Made by a program: the position numbers and the translations under genes. DNA of 18,454 nt. It comes from AP-16 sp036395835 (GTDB taxonomy: Bacteria > Pseudomonadota > Alphaproteobacteria > Rhizobiales > Xanthobacteraceae). Under the pieces are notes generated by a model, which was not told the origin of the DNA, made no database searches, and saw only the letters and a list, made by a program, of their open reading frames with translations. The first letter of the stretch is position 1, and the number at the start of each line of letters is the position of its first letter. Where the stretch lies: positions 1 through 18,454 of the forward strand of contig DASWCW010000134.1 in NCBI GenBank assembly GCA_036395835.1, written 5' to 3'. This document shows positions 8,274 through 15,674 of this stretch, piece after piece.

Positions 8274-8516
8274 ATTCTCTGACGTTGGGAGCGATCTCGA
8301 TGGGCGCCGTCTATAGGAGCGCGCCTACCTAACACAGCGAACTTCATGATCCATGCCGTCACCTATGAGCGCGGGCTGAAGATGCTGAGCTTCCTCGGTT
8401 CCATGGCATGGGCCGTCGCCGTGCTCATTCCGTCTTCGTGATCCCGGGCCTCGTCTCGATGCGGTGAGCCGAAACCTTTTCGGCGTTTCCACGTTGACCG
8501 GCCTTGAGGATCCGGC
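8274..8516. other. polA-DUF2865 gene intergenic region
   Basis: This holds a 7-bp hairpin (8468-8484) and one tiny reading frame of 31 codons at 8346-8441 (MIHAVTYERG...) that lacks a ribosome binding site and any recognisable similarity. A GAGGA at about 8505-8509, six bases before the ATG at 8517, is a good ribosome binding site for the next gene. No clear promoter seen. Confidence 0.4.
8468..8484. terminator. Short hairpin after polA, weak terminator candidate
   Basis: GCCGAAA-CCT-TTTCGGC forms a 7-bp stem with a 3-base loop, placed between polA and the next gene. No T-run follows on the plus strand, so intrinsic termination is doubtful. It could instead be a structured part of the leader of the downstream gene, which starts 32 bp later. 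Confidence 0.25.
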
Positions 8517-9182
8517 ATGGCTTTCACGCGACCACTCAAGTTCTTGCTGGCGGCAGGTTTGCTTGCGGCGGCCGCTGTCGTGCCGGCCGCCACCGGCGCT
8601 TCCGCGCAAGGGCTGTTCGATTTCCTGTTCGGCGGCTTTCGTCATTACCGCAACGCACCGCGGCCGCCGGGCTTCGGCTTCGGCCGGCCGGAAGACATGC
8701 CGTTTTGGGAACGCGGCAATCGGAGCGCGGCGCGCGAGGGCGCCTATTGCGTGCGCCTGTGCGACGGCGGCTATTTTCCGGTCCAGGCCCGGGCGGAGAC
8801 CACGCCCGGCGAACTGTGCCGGGCGCTCTGTCCGGGCAGCAAGACCGCGATCTTTTTCGGCGGCGAAATCGCCGATGCGGCCGGTTCCGACGGGAAACGT
8901 TATTCCGAGCTCGAGAACGCGTTCCTCTATCGCCAGCGGCTAGTGCCGCAATGCACCTGCAACGGCAAGGACCCGTTCGGTCTCGCGGCGATCGGCATCG
9001 AGAACGATCCGACGCTGCGGCCCGGCGACATGGTCGCGACGCAGCGCGGGGTGATGGCCTACACGGAAACGCGGTCGCGCGAGGGCGAGGCGCGCAATTT
9101 CACGCCGGTCGAGCATTATGCGGCACTGCCTTCCGATCTCCGCCGCCGCCTGGCGAACATGACGGTCAAGCGCGGCGATTAG
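8517..9182 (+). CDS. Secreted DUF2865 cysteine-rich protein
   Basis: A 221-residue protein with a clear Sec signal peptide (MAFTRPLKFLLAAGLLAAAA... ending ...ASAQ at about residue 31), so the mature protein is periplasmic or exported. The core matches the DUF2865 pattern common in Hyphomicrobiales: YCVRLCDGGYFPV (Cys78, Cys82), ELCRALCPGS (Cys101, Cys105), the YSELENAFLYRQRLV stretch, and CTC (Cys146, Cys148). Six cysteines in three close pairs suggest disulfides. The function of the family is unknown. The start is supported by a GAGGA site six bases upstream. It stands alone on its strand. Its 3' end (stop at 9180-9182) sits 9 bp from a displaced fragment of the oxidoreductase gene that is otherwise found at 17136-18230, which suggests the two genes were once convergent neighbours. 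Confidence 0.85.
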   Translation: MAFTRPLKFLLAAGLLAAAAVVPAATGASAQGLFDFLFGGFRHYRNAPRPPGFGFGRPEDMPFWERGNRSAAREGAYCVRLCDGGYFPVQARAETTPGELCRALCPGSKTAIFFGGEIADAAGSDGKRYSELENAFLYRQRLVPQCTCNGKDPFGLAAIGIENDPTLRPGDMVATQRGVMAYTETRSREGEARNFTPVEHYAALPSDLRRRLANMTVKRGD

Positions 9183-9191
9183 ATTGCATCG

Positions 9192-9224
9192 CTACGGTGC
9201 GAGCTGGGCGACGACTTCCTCGGC
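9192..9224 (-). pseudogene. Displaced 3' end of the FAD oxidoreductase gene
   Basis: Read on the minus strand this fragment encodes AEEVVAQLAP followed by TAG. The last codons of the oxidoreductase at 17136-18230 encode AEEVVAQLGV followed by TAA. Bases 9200-9224 match 17144-17168 exactly (25 bp), and both stops lie at exactly the same distance from the repeat. The final two codons and stop differ, as expected of two alleles of one gene end. It has no start and is not expressed as a gene. The best reading is the original 3' end, separated from its gene by the intervening 7.9 kb. Confidence 0.75.
9200..9224. repeat. Left copy of the 25-bp direct repeat bounding the accessory block
   Basis: An exact 25-bp direct repeat of 17144-17168. 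Both copies begin CGAGCTGGGC and end CTTCCTCGGC. On the minus strand they encode the C-terminal EEVVAQL of the oxidoreductase. Similarity weakens immediately outside, with aligned stop codons on the outer side. Candidate attachment site (attL or attR). Confidence 0.75.
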
Positions 9225-9225
9225 A

Positions 9226-9264
9226 CCCACGCGACTCGGGCGTACCGACGAGGTGATTGAATAA
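9226..9264 (+). pseudogene. C-terminal remnant of an ABC substrate-binding protein gene
   Basis: The plus strand reads PTRLGRTDEVIE and then TAA. The intact substrate-binding proteins at 13462 and 14694 end PPTLLARADEVIE, so this is a recognisable gene tail with nothing of the gene upstream. It begins immediately after the 25-bp repeat, so the truncation point and the island boundary coincide. It is non-functional. Confidence 0.6.
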
Positions 9265-9364
9265 ACCAATCGATGTCAGCAGTGGCACATCCGAAATCTG
9301 AATAGGTCGGGATAGGACGTCGGCCCTCCGCGGAATAGCGCAAGTTCGCTGGACGCCCTGAATG

Positions 9365-9391
9365 GACCGAAACTGACCCCAAGGCGGACAT
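9365..9391. repeat. Dispersed intergenic repeat, copy A (core only)
   Basis: The core starts GACCGAAACTGACCCC and ends GGCGGACAT. It closely matches cores at 14638-14664 and 15910-15936, with a half core at 13418-13432. It lies in the 9265-9546 gap, which otherwise shows no coding sequence or clear promoter. Confidence 0.6.
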
Positions 9392-9546
9392 CAATTCATC
9401 GCTCGCATGCGACTTAGGTCTTCTTGGACCATGCGCAGGTGGATGCTGAGTCGCTGCAGATAGACTTCGATCGGCGCGCAACCTTGAGTTCCCTTCGCGA
9501 CGGGAGGTCCGGGCACGAGCTCGCCCTTCGAGGCGCGAGTTTGACT

Positions 9547-10374
9547 TCAGGTGGACGGGTCGATTTCCGAGGGCACAACCGAAAGATTTGCTCCGACCGC
9601 GCTCATGATCGACAGCAACAATGTCCGCGGAAGAAACCGCGGAGCAGCGGCGGCGATTTTGTTGATGGCGCTCGGAACAATCACGGCTCGGCCCTGAACG
9701 AAACCGTCATAGGCCCTTTGTGCTGCGCGCTCGGCCGAGCGCGTGAACATTCGGGGCAGCCGGTCCCTAGCGATCCCGGCGTGAGCGAAAAATTCGGTCC
9801 TGAGCGGCCCCGGACAGAATGCCGTGACCTTGATGCCCCGAGGTCCGAGCTCGCAGTGCAGCGCTTGAGTAAGCGAAAGTACATACGCCTTGGTCGCGAA
9901 ATAGACCGCCATCCTCGGCCCAGGAAAGAATGCTGCGAGGGATGCGACATTGAGCAAGCCGCCACGGTGGCGCGCCATTGCCTCGACGAAGCGCAACGAG
10001 AGATCCGTCAGCACGCGAACGTTCAGATCGATCATGGCGAGTTGCCGTTCGAAGTCGAGCTGCGGCGCGTACCCGAACAGGCCGAATCCGGCATTATTGA
10101 CGACGATCGCCGGCTCTAACTCTCGTTTTGTCAACTCATGGGCGATCTCCGCGGCTGCGCCGCTACGGCCAAGGTCGAGGGACAGCACGTGAGGCCGCGG
10201 CCGGTCGCTCGCCGCAATAGCATCGGCGATGGCGTCGAGCTCCGCTTGTCGCCTAGCTACCAAGACGAGCTCATGGCCCTGCTGCGCGAAGACACGGGCG
10301 AATGCCGCGCCGATGCCGGAGGACGCGCCGGTAATCAGCGCCACGGGCTTGAGAAACGGGGTCACTCCGGCCAA
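9547..10374 (-). CDS. Short-chain dehydrogenase/reductase (SDR, classical type)
   Basis: A 275-residue NAD(P)-dependent oxidoreductase. The cofactor-binding motif TGASSGIG is at 15-22, with an Arg pair after the second strand (VARRQ, 39-43) suggesting NADP preference. NNAG is at 93-96. The catalytic triad is Ser145 (NVAS), Tyr158 and Lys162 (YFATK), and PGPLRTEFF follows as the usual substrate-loop segment. The type resembles the DltE/YqjQ-like SDRs; the substrate cannot be predicted. The frame opens with TTG at 10374, preceded by GGAA about seven bases upstream; a GTG at 10365 is the alternative and would remove three residues. It is alone on its strand inside the accessory block, with no pathway partners. 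There are no frame breaks, so it is probably functional. Confidence 0.88.
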   Translation of the reverse strand: MAGVTPFLKPVALITGASSGIGAAFARVFAQQGHELVLVARRQAELDAIADAIAASDRPRPHVLSLDLGRSGAAAEIAHELTKRELEPAIVVNNAGFGLFGYAPQLDFERQLAMIDLNVRVLTDLSLRFVEAMARHRGGLLNVASLAAFFPGPRMAVYFATKAYVLSLTQALHCELGPRGIKVTAFCPGPLRTEFFAHAGIARDRLPRMFTRSAERAAQRAYDGFVQGRAVIVPSAINKIAAAAPRFLPRTLLLSIMSAVGANLSVVPSEIDPST

Positions 10375-10709
10375 TAAATGTTCCGTAGCTCCGGATCTGG
10401 AATATGCGGCGACACTTCCTTGCAGTTCGGCCGCGACCGCCTTTTGCAGAATTTTGCCGTCGCGCCACCGGACTGCTATCCGCCAGGTACGCTAGCGCCA
10501 GTCGGCAACCTTCTCACTGCGGCCGTCACCGCCGCAAATGAGAAAATCCCTTCTTTAAGGAGATTTTGCGTCCTCTTTTCCGGGCGCCCGACATTGGGTT
10601 GAAAAACCTTTTCGATCGAGTGTTGCTTTTCAGCACTAGCGAATGGCTCTCCCTTGGGTAAATCTGGCGTACCGCACGGGGCGAAGATGGACCCCCTGTC
10701 TGCGGTGGG
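10375..10709. other. Intergenic region between divergent SDR and lipoprotein genes
   Basis: The 335 bp hold no credible gene. A bulged stem lies at 10544-10566 (AAATCCCTT-CTTT-AAGG-A-GATTT; nine pairs with one bulged base). It is followed by a few T's on either strand and could be a weak bidirectional terminator or a decayed repeat. Promoters for both divergent genes are expected here but I cannot place them. Confidence 0.35.
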
Positions 10710-11432
10710 TTGGTGCTGACGGTGCAGAACAGTCCAAAGACTTGGCGCCGTCGCGTCTTGGCGGCGGGGTTGTGCGCATTTGGCATCCTGGCGGGGTGTC
10801 ATGCCCCACCGGCCGCCGCGCAACGTGCCGCGATCGCCTCGGTCAACACCAAACCGGACACACCCGCTCCGCCGGTGAATGCTGTACGACAGGCCACCCG
10901 CAGCGCGGCGCCCGTTAAACCAGCTACGCGCTATTTCATCGAGTTTCGCGCGCGCACCGCACTGAGCTACGGGCACGCTTACGCCGTGTATGGAAGCCTC
11001 GATGTGAACGGTCGCATGATGGACCCGCACGTCGGAGCTATTCATCCTGCAAGCAACAGCGTGGTGCCGTACATGCTCGGACATTGGATCCCCGTCCCCG
11101 CTGAGCACGGGGCGAGCGACGGCGATCTGGAAGAGCAGTACGTCTCCGCTCGATATCGGATCATACTCAGCGAGGCCGAGTACAACCGAGTCGTCGCCTA
11201 CATCAAGGAGCTTGAGGCCAGTACGCCGGTATGGCACGCGTTCCTGTACAGCTGCACTTCGTTCGTGGGCGACGTCGCCAAGTACATGGGGCTGCGGACG
11301 CCGCCAGCCACCATGTATCCAGAAGTGTTCATCAATAATTTGCGGGCCATGAACAACGGGCGCGACGAAGAAATCACCATCATGCCGCGGGTGCAATGGG
11401 GCCTCGCGCCACCGCCGCCGCCGGAGCAGTAA
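10710..11432 (+). CDS. Putative lipoprotein, possible permuted papain-like fold; function unknown
   Basis: A 240-residue protein with a lipoprotein signal: Arg-rich n-region (TWRRRVLAAG), hydrophobic core and lipobox ILAG-C with Cys30, so lipidation and membrane anchoring are likely. An Ala/Pro linker follows (about 31-72). The globular part starts at RYFIEFRART and has SYGHAYAVYG (His89) early and FLYSCTSFVGDVAKYMGL (Cys182) late. A His before a Cys in a helix followed by 'F' and a small helix recalls circularly permuted papain-like proteins (NlpC/P60-related, DUF4105-like), but this is inference from two motifs only. I recall similar hypothetical proteins in Bradyrhizobium relatives and no assigned function. 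The C-terminus is a proline run (APPPPPEQ). The frame opens at TTG 10710; GTG at 10713 or 10722 are alternatives and no strong ribosome site decides. It sits in the accessory block without partners. Confidence 0.7.
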   Translation: MVLTVQNSPKTWRRRVLAAGLCAFGILAGCHAPPAAAQRAAIASVNTKPDTPAPPVNAVRQATRSAAPVKPATRYFIEFRARTALSYGHAYAVYGSLDVNGRMMDPHVGAIHPASNSVVPYMLGHWIPVPAEHGASDGDLEEQYVSARYRIILSEAEYNRVVAYIKELEASTPVWHAFLYSCTSFVGDVAKYMGLRTPPATMYPEVFINNLRAMNNGRDEEITIMPRVQWGLAPPPPPEQ

Positions 11433-11805
11433 CCCCCTGCTGCTGTGTGGAGCAATGCCTGCAGGGCGACGCGTACCCTCCGTTCTGCCACGACGTCAAG
11501 CGGCGCGCAGCAGCATCGCCTGAGCACGGCGGCCATTTTTGCTCAGCGCCACCTACCGGATCATCGCCACGACTTACTCTCAAGGGCTACGATGTCCGTT
11601 GGAGTAGCCATGGCGCTGCCCTCTGGGCGGGCATTCTATACACAACAGACGACGGCACCCTGAAAGTGCCTGGAGGTGCCGTCTCATGGCTGAGGGCGAA
11701 GTCCGGTTATGGCACGCTTCCGAAGAGCCGATCAGCGTCGGAAAGGTCCGCTCCAGAGGGGTGGACCGGACGGAGTAATCGCGTGCTCGAATCGACGCGG
11801 GTGAC
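11433..11805. other. Non-coding stretch left of the IS element
   Basis: The 373 bp contain only short frames without recognisable similarity. An inverted repeat lies at 11651-11683. A segment near 11716-11732 (GCTTCCGAAGAGCCGA) resembles part of the dispersed repeat D (GCTTCCGAAGGACCGA), hinting that a repeat copy was rearranged here. Nothing else was identified. Confidence 0.4.
11651..11683. repeat. Perfect 9-bp inverted repeat with 15-base loop
   Basis: GACGGCACC (11651-11659) and GGTGCCGTC (11675-11683) are perfect complements. A second, competing pairing GGCAC/GTGCC (11654-11658 with 11666-11670) lies inside it, so two alternative hairpins are possible. No T-run follows. It could be a terminator for the lipoprotein gene, a protein-binding site or the end of an old element. 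Confidence 0.45.
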
Positions 11806-11822
11806 CGATGCTGTCGAAAAAG
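11806..11822. repeat. IS terminal inverted repeat (transposase 3' side)
   Basis: CGATGCTGTCGAAAAAG, the exact complement of 13401-13417. Similarity may extend a few bases inward with a one-base gap (GTGGT against GGGTT). Confidence 0.8.
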
Positions 11823-11916
11823 TGGTATTTTCGGTTGGAATTGCCCCCTTCGGCACGAGCTGGTTGCCCCCTGATTCAAGCGGTTATTTCGTTTATCGCC
11901 TGATCGATTGCAGTCC

Positions 11917-13341
11917 TCACGCTAGCGATGCGGGACTTGGGGCGGTTGGCGGCCCGAGAGCCCGCAGTGCCAAGGTTTTGAGGTTCTGGACGATGGCGGC
12001 GAGATGGAACTCATCGCGCGCACCGGAAAGACCTCTGAGTCGCATGCGTTCAAAGCCATGGTGACTCTTGAGATGGGCGAAGCGCATCTCGACGCGCTTG
12101 CGCTCGTCGCGCGACCTGAGGAAGCCCTTTGTCCCCATCAGCCGGCGCGCCGCGTCGCGGGCTTCCTCATGAACGTCGCGCGGAACCTGTCGCGCAGACA
12201 TGTTAGGACAGCACTTCATTTTGAGCATGCAGACGTCACAGTCTGCTTTTGAGGCACGATAGCGAAGCATGTTGCCGTCGTGCACAGTCCCGGTGGTATG
12301 CAGCACCTTATTGTTCGGACAGATGTAAACACCTCGCCGCTTGTCCCAGCGAAAGTCGCTGCGTGAGAAAGTGCCGTCATAGCGCTCACTGGCATCACGA
12401 ACTGGGATATGAGGTGCGATCCCGCGGCGGACCAGCCAGCCGATGAAACGTCCAGTCCCATAAGCGGTGTCGGCCGCAAGCCGCTTCGGCTTCAGGTTAA
12501 ATCTCCTCTCGGCGCGATCGATCATCGTTTTTGTGGACTCAACTTCGTCATAGGTCCGCGCTGGCGTTGGCTCAACGTCGACAATTACCGCGTTCTCGAT
12601 GTCGATGAGATAATTGAGCCCATAGCCAAACTGCACGCGCTTGTTGGCTTTCGCCGTCCACGCCGATGAAGGATCGGAAGGCGAGATCACCTTCGGTGGC
12701 TTGCGATCGGGCTTTGGGGTCGGCGTCCCGTCAGAACCACCAGCGCTGTTGTCCCCGCCTTCCTCCGCCTCGGACTCAGCGTCAAGTGCAGCAAGGTACT
12801 CGGCCACCGCGCGCTTCTGACGCTGCGCGTCGGTCCAGTCTAGTTCGTCCGGCGCTTTGCCGTGATAGCGGCTGGCGTTCGCTTCGATCACGCTCGCATC
12901 CACCGCGAACCCCTCGCCCTTGACAAGGCCCGCTGCCATGCACCCGGCAACCACGCGCTCGAAGATATGGCGCAAGATATCGCTCTCACGGAAGCGACCA
13001 AGACGATTCACTGAGAACGTCGAATGGTGCGGAACCTTGTCGTCGAGATCGAGCTTGCAGAACCACCGGTAGGCAAGGTGCAAAGCTACTTCCTGGCATA
13101 GCCGGCGCTCATAACGGATGCCGTAGCAGTATCCAACCAGAAGCATCCGGATCATCAGCTCGGGATCAATCGAGGGCCGACCGATATCGCTGTAAAACGG
13201 CTTCAGCTGCCCGTGCAAATCCGCCAGAACGGCCGTCGCGAACACGTTCATCCGTCGCAACAGGTGATCCGTTGGGATTACCTCGTCGAGGCTGAACTCG
13301 TAGAACAGTTGCCGCTGGTCCCGATCCTGCCACCCCATCAT
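11917..13341 (-). CDS. IS1182-family DDE transposase
   Basis: A 474-residue transposase. The N-terminal DUF772-type domain (FSLDEVIPTDHLLRRMN to about residue 115) includes the conserved GRPSIDPELMIRMLLVGYCYG. The DDE catalytic residues are likely Asp148 (GFAVDAS), Asp291 (LAADTAYGTG) and Glu418 (KRVEMRFAHLK). An acidic, low-complexity insert lies at about 185-225. A Cys-rich segment (Cys368, Cys371, Cys377, Cys378), as in many IS1182/DDE_6 proteins, may bind metal. No frameshift or stop is seen, so the protein could be active. The first of two adjacent ATGs (13341) follows GGGAG by eight bases. It catalyses cut-and-paste movement of the element that encloses it. Confidence 0.92.
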   Translation of the reverse strand: MMGWQDRDQRQLFYEFSLDEVIPTDHLLRRMNVFATAVLADLHGQLKPFYSDIGRPSIDPELMIRMLLVGYCYGIRYERRLCQEVALHLAYRWFCKLDLDDKVPHHSTFSVNRLGRFRESDILRHIFERVVAGCMAAGLVKGEGFAVDASVIEANASRYHGKAPDELDWTDAQRQKRAVAEYLAALDAESEAEEGGDNSAGGSDGTPTPKPDRKPPKVISPSDPSSAWTAKANKRVQFGYGLNYLIDIENAVIVDVEPTPARTYDEVESTKTMIDRAERRFNLKPKRLAADTAYGTGRFIGWLVRRGIAPHIPVRDASERYDGTFSRSDFRWDKRRGVYICPNNKVLHTTGTVHDGNMLRYRASKADCDVCMLKMKCCPNMSARQVPRDVHEEARDAARRLMGTKGFLRSRDERKRVEMRFAHLKSHHGFERMRLRGLSGARDEFHLAAIVQNLKTLALRALGPPTAPSPASLA

Positions 13342-13400
13342 CGCCGAATCTCCCGCTGCCCACCCTCAGCAGGAATCACTGTTCGCTCGGCTCCTCAACC

Positions 13401-13417
13401 CTTTTTCGACAGCATCG
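13401..13417. repeat. IS terminal inverted repeat (transposase 5' side)
   Basis: CTTTTTCGACAGCATCG, the exact complement of 11806-11822; it sits about 60 bp upstream of the transposase start. Confidence 0.8.
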
Positions 13418-13432
13418 ACCCAAGGCAGACAT
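13418..13432. repeat. Dispersed intergenic repeat, copy B (right half, cut by the IS)
   Basis: ACCCAAGGCAGACAT begins immediately after the IS inverted repeat and matches the right half of the core at 14638-14664. From here into the 3' end of the next gene the sequence closely parallels 14650-14760. Confidence 0.6.
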
Positions 13433-13461
13433 CGGCGCGATTGATTCTCGGCATCGCCGCC

Positions 13462-14445
13462 TCATTCGATCACCTCGTCAGCCCGGGCGAGGAGCGTGGG
13501 CGGAATGGCGAGCCCGAGCGCCTTCGCGGTTTTCAAGTTGATGACCAAATCGAATTTGCTTGGCTGTTCCACAGGTAGATCGCCAGGCTTGGCCCCCTTG
13601 AGAATTCGGCCAGTGTAAATGGCGACATGGTGATACGTATCAGCCACGCTGGCGCCGTAGCTGAGCAGGCCGCCCGCCAGCACGAATTCGCGGTATTCGT
13701 AGGTTGCTGGCACCGCATGCCGCGTTGCGAGCGCCACAAGCCGTTCGCGCCCATTGGTGAACAACGGATCATTTTGCACCACGAGCGCGCCGATTCCTTC
13801 TTGCACCAGTGTTGCAAACGCGGTGTCAAATTGTTGTTCGCTGCCAGCATACAAGATACGCAGCTGCTGCCCGATGGTGTGAGCGGCCTCCTGCACATCT
13901 CTCACCCGGATCTCGGCATTCGGATTGTTCGGGTTGAGAAGAAAGGCAATGACCGCCGCTTTGGGCACCAGTTCGTGTGCCAGTTCGAGTCGCTTGGTGA
14001 TCAGGACCTGGCTGAGTTGGGCCACCCCGGTGACATTGGCGCCCGGCCGGCCGAGGCTCGCGACTAGGCCGGCCTGGACGGGATCGCCGCCGATCGCGAA
14101 GACGATTGGGATTGTCGTCGTTGCCGCCTTGGCCGCAAGCGCGGTCGAGGTGCCGCCGGCCACGACGATTACGGCCACCCGACGGCGCACCAAATCGGCA
14201 GCCAAAGTCGGCAGCCGATCGAGTTGATCCTCCGCCCAGCGATATTCGATCGTTACGTTCTGGCCCTCGCTGTAGCCCTCCTCACGCAGGCCCAGTCGAA
14301 ATGCTGCCAACGGTGCGGCGTATCCCTGCGCCGATGCAGCGCTTAGGAACCCGATCACCGGCATCGCGGGCTGCTGCGCGCGTCCAGCCAGCGGAAAAGT
14401 GACCGCCGCGCCGCCAAGAAACGTAATGAACTGCCGCCGCCTCAT
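13462..14445 (-). CDS. ABC-type substrate-binding protein (ABC_sub_bind family), orphan
   Basis: A 327-residue periplasmic protein. The leader MRRRQFITFLGGAAVTFPLAGRAQQ has an RR-x-FI core, suggesting Tat export. The mature part, starting at about PVIGFLSAAS, is a two-lobed periplasmic-binding fold of the ABC_sub_bind family (PF04392). It has family landmarks ALAAKAATTTIPIVFAIGGDPV, LGRPGANVTGV, KRLELAHELVPKA, PATYEYREFVLAGGLLSYG and RILKGAKPGDLPVEQPSKFD, and the tail PPTLLARADEVIE. Length is normal. Ligands of this heavily paralogous family are mostly unknown. No permease or ATPase gene lies nearby. The start is supported by GAGGTAG six bases upstream. Just upstream, in frame with the start, AGEVVG looks like a decayed version of the ADEVIE tail of a preceding paralogue. 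Confidence 0.9.
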   Translation of the reverse strand: MRRRQFITFLGGAAVTFPLAGRAQQPAMPVIGFLSAASAQGYAAPLAAFRLGLREEGYSEGQNVTIEYRWAEDQLDRLPTLAADLVRRRVAVIVVAGGTSTALAAKAATTTIPIVFAIGGDPVQAGLVASLGRPGANVTGVAQLSQVLITKRLELAHELVPKAAVIAFLLNPNNPNAEIRVRDVQEAAHTIGQQLRILYAGSEQQFDTAFATLVQEGIGALVVQNDPLFTNGRERLVALATRHAVPATYEYREFVLAGGLLSYGASVADTYHHVAIYTGRILKGAKPGDLPVEQPSKFDLVINLKTAKALGLAIPPTLLARADEVIE

Positions 14446-14563
14446 GCCAACTACCTCACCAGCTGAGGCCCATATTTTTCAATACTCAAACGATAGCATA
14501 TCGGGGACGCGGCGTTCGACTCCCGCCGTCCGGACCACTGGCCGAATGACCCTGTTGGCACTT

Positions 14564-14664
14564 CCGCGACATGCGGTGGTTGTGAATTCAGGTCAGCTTA
14601 CGAGGCAAGAGCGGTCGCCCGCCCGATGCCGCCGAAGGGCCGAGTCTGACCCCAAGGCAGACAT
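14564..14664. repeat. Dispersed intergenic repeat, copy C (about 100 bp)
   Basis: From CCGCGACATGCGGTG through GAATTCAGGTCAGCTTACGA to the core ending GGCAGACAT, this segment aligns nearly collinearly with copy D at 15836-15936 with scattered substitutions and one small indel. Both lie in the 5' flanks of substrate-binding protein genes transcribed on the minus strand. It contains no reading frame. Confidence 0.75.
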
Positions 14665-14693
14665 CGGCGCGGTTGAATCTCGGCATCACCGCC

Positions 14694-15674
14694 TCATTCG
14701 ATCACCTCGTCAGCGCGGGCGAGGAGCGTGGGCGGAATGCTAAGGCCGAGCGCCTTGGCGGTCTTCATATTGATGACCAACTCGACCTCCGTCGGAAACT
14801 CGACTGGCAGATCACCGGGCGCGGCGCCCTTCAAAATCTTTTGCACGAAAACAGCGGCATGGCGAAAGCACCATCTCAGATTGACCCCATAGCTGATCAG
14901 CCCACCGGCTTCCACGTGTTCGCGATATCCATAGATGGCTGGAAGCCGTTTCGCTGCGGCCAGCACCGCAATTTGTGGGCGCTCATTTACGAGCATTGAG
15001 GTCTGAAGGACAATGATCACATCAACCCTCTCGGTCCCCAGCCTCTGAAATGCACCGTCTAGATCGTCGGGGGTGTTAGCCTCTGCGGCGATGACCTTGA
15101 TTTCGAGCGCCGACCCTGCAGCCTCCAGCTCCTGGAACTGAGGCGGAGCCTTTGGATCGTCGAGGTTGGCAAGGATCCCGATCCTGCTTGCGCCAGGGAC
15201 GACTTCACGTGCGAGTTCCATTTGTTTGGCCGGCAGTCCCGCCACGTATGGCGTTATCCCCGTTACGTTACCTCCTGGCCGCGCTTCGCTCGCGACCAAG
15301 CCCAAATGCAACGCGTCGGCGAGTGCCGGCACCACAATCGGAATGGTCGTTGTCGCCTTCTTAGCCGCCACAGCAGGGCCGCTGGCTGGGGCTAGGATGA
15401 TGCTCGGCTTGAGACGAACCACCTCTTCCGCAAGCGCGGGCAACCGCTGCATATAACCGCCGGCAAAACGGTACACGATATCGAAGTCGCGGCTTTCGAT
15501 ATAACCGAGTTCTCGCATGCCTTGCAGAAAGGGGCCGGTGAATGCCGAGGAGCCTGTCTCCGCACCCAATGAAAGCCAGGCGATGAGAGGCCGCTTTGAC
15601 GATTGGGCGAGCACTCCGATCGGCCATGCGATCGCCGCACCGCCAAGGAGCGTGATGAACCCCCGCCGTCTCAT
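14694..15674 (-). CDS. ABC-type substrate-binding protein (ABC_sub_bind family), orphan paralogue
   Basis: A 326-residue paralogue of the neighbouring gene. The leader MRRRGFITLLGGAAIAWPIG has an RR-x-FI core (Tat-like). Family landmarks are AVAAKKATTTIPIVVPALAD, EARPGGNVTGITPYV, KQMELAREVVPGAS, PAIYGYREHVEAGGLISYGV and KILKGAAPGDLPVEFPTEVE, with the tail PPTLLARADEVIE. The frame is open to 15833, but the start is set at 15674 because the signal peptide begins there and GAGGT lies six bases upstream. That ATG overlaps the TGA of a leftover paralogue tail (ATGA), showing that this gene was once second in a tandem pair. It probably binds an unknown small molecule in the periplasm. No transport partners are in the window. 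Confidence 0.9.
   Translation of the reverse strand: MRRRGFITLLGGAAIAWPIGVLAQSSKRPLIAWLSLGAETGSSAFTGPFLQGMRELGYIESRDFDIVYRFAGGYMQRLPALAEEVVRLKPSIILAPASGPAVAAKKATTTIPIVVPALADALHLGLVASEARPGGNVTGITPYVAGLPAKQMELAREVVPGASRIGILANLDDPKAPPQFQELEAAGSALEIKVIAAEANTPDDLDGAFQRLGTERVDVIIVLQTSMLVNERPQIAVLAAAKRLPAIYGYREHVEAGGLISYGVNLRWCFRHAAVFVQKILKGAAPGDLPVEFPTEVELVINMKTAKALGLSIPPTLLARADEVIE

Larger units (their letters stand above)
11806..13417 (-). mobile_element. IS1182-family insertion sequence, complete
   Basis: About 1.6 kb bounded by matching 17-bp terminal inverted repeats (11806-11822 and 13401-13417), containing one intact transposase gene. The size fits the IS1182 group. Flanks are ...GGGTGAC on the left and ACCCAAGG... 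on the right, so at most a 2-bp (AC) target duplication is visible. The right end lies directly against a half copy of the dispersed repeat, whose expected left half is absent from the left flank. This suggests an adjacent deletion or recombination after insertion. Confidence 0.82.

Noticed and set aside
8346..8441. Possible 31-residue peptide MIHAVTYERG... with a hydrophobic middle
   Set aside because: No ribosome binding site and no recognisable family; likely chance. Noted only in the intergenic entry.
10526..10786. Minus-strand frame of 86 codons upstream of the SDR gene
   Set aside because: Overlaps the lipoprotein gene start antisense, has atypical composition and no recognisable similarity.
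11396..12064. Plus-strand frame of 222 codons across the lipoprotein end, the gap and the IS
   Set aside because: It runs across an IS end and into antisense transposase sequence, so it cannot be an old gene; no motif.
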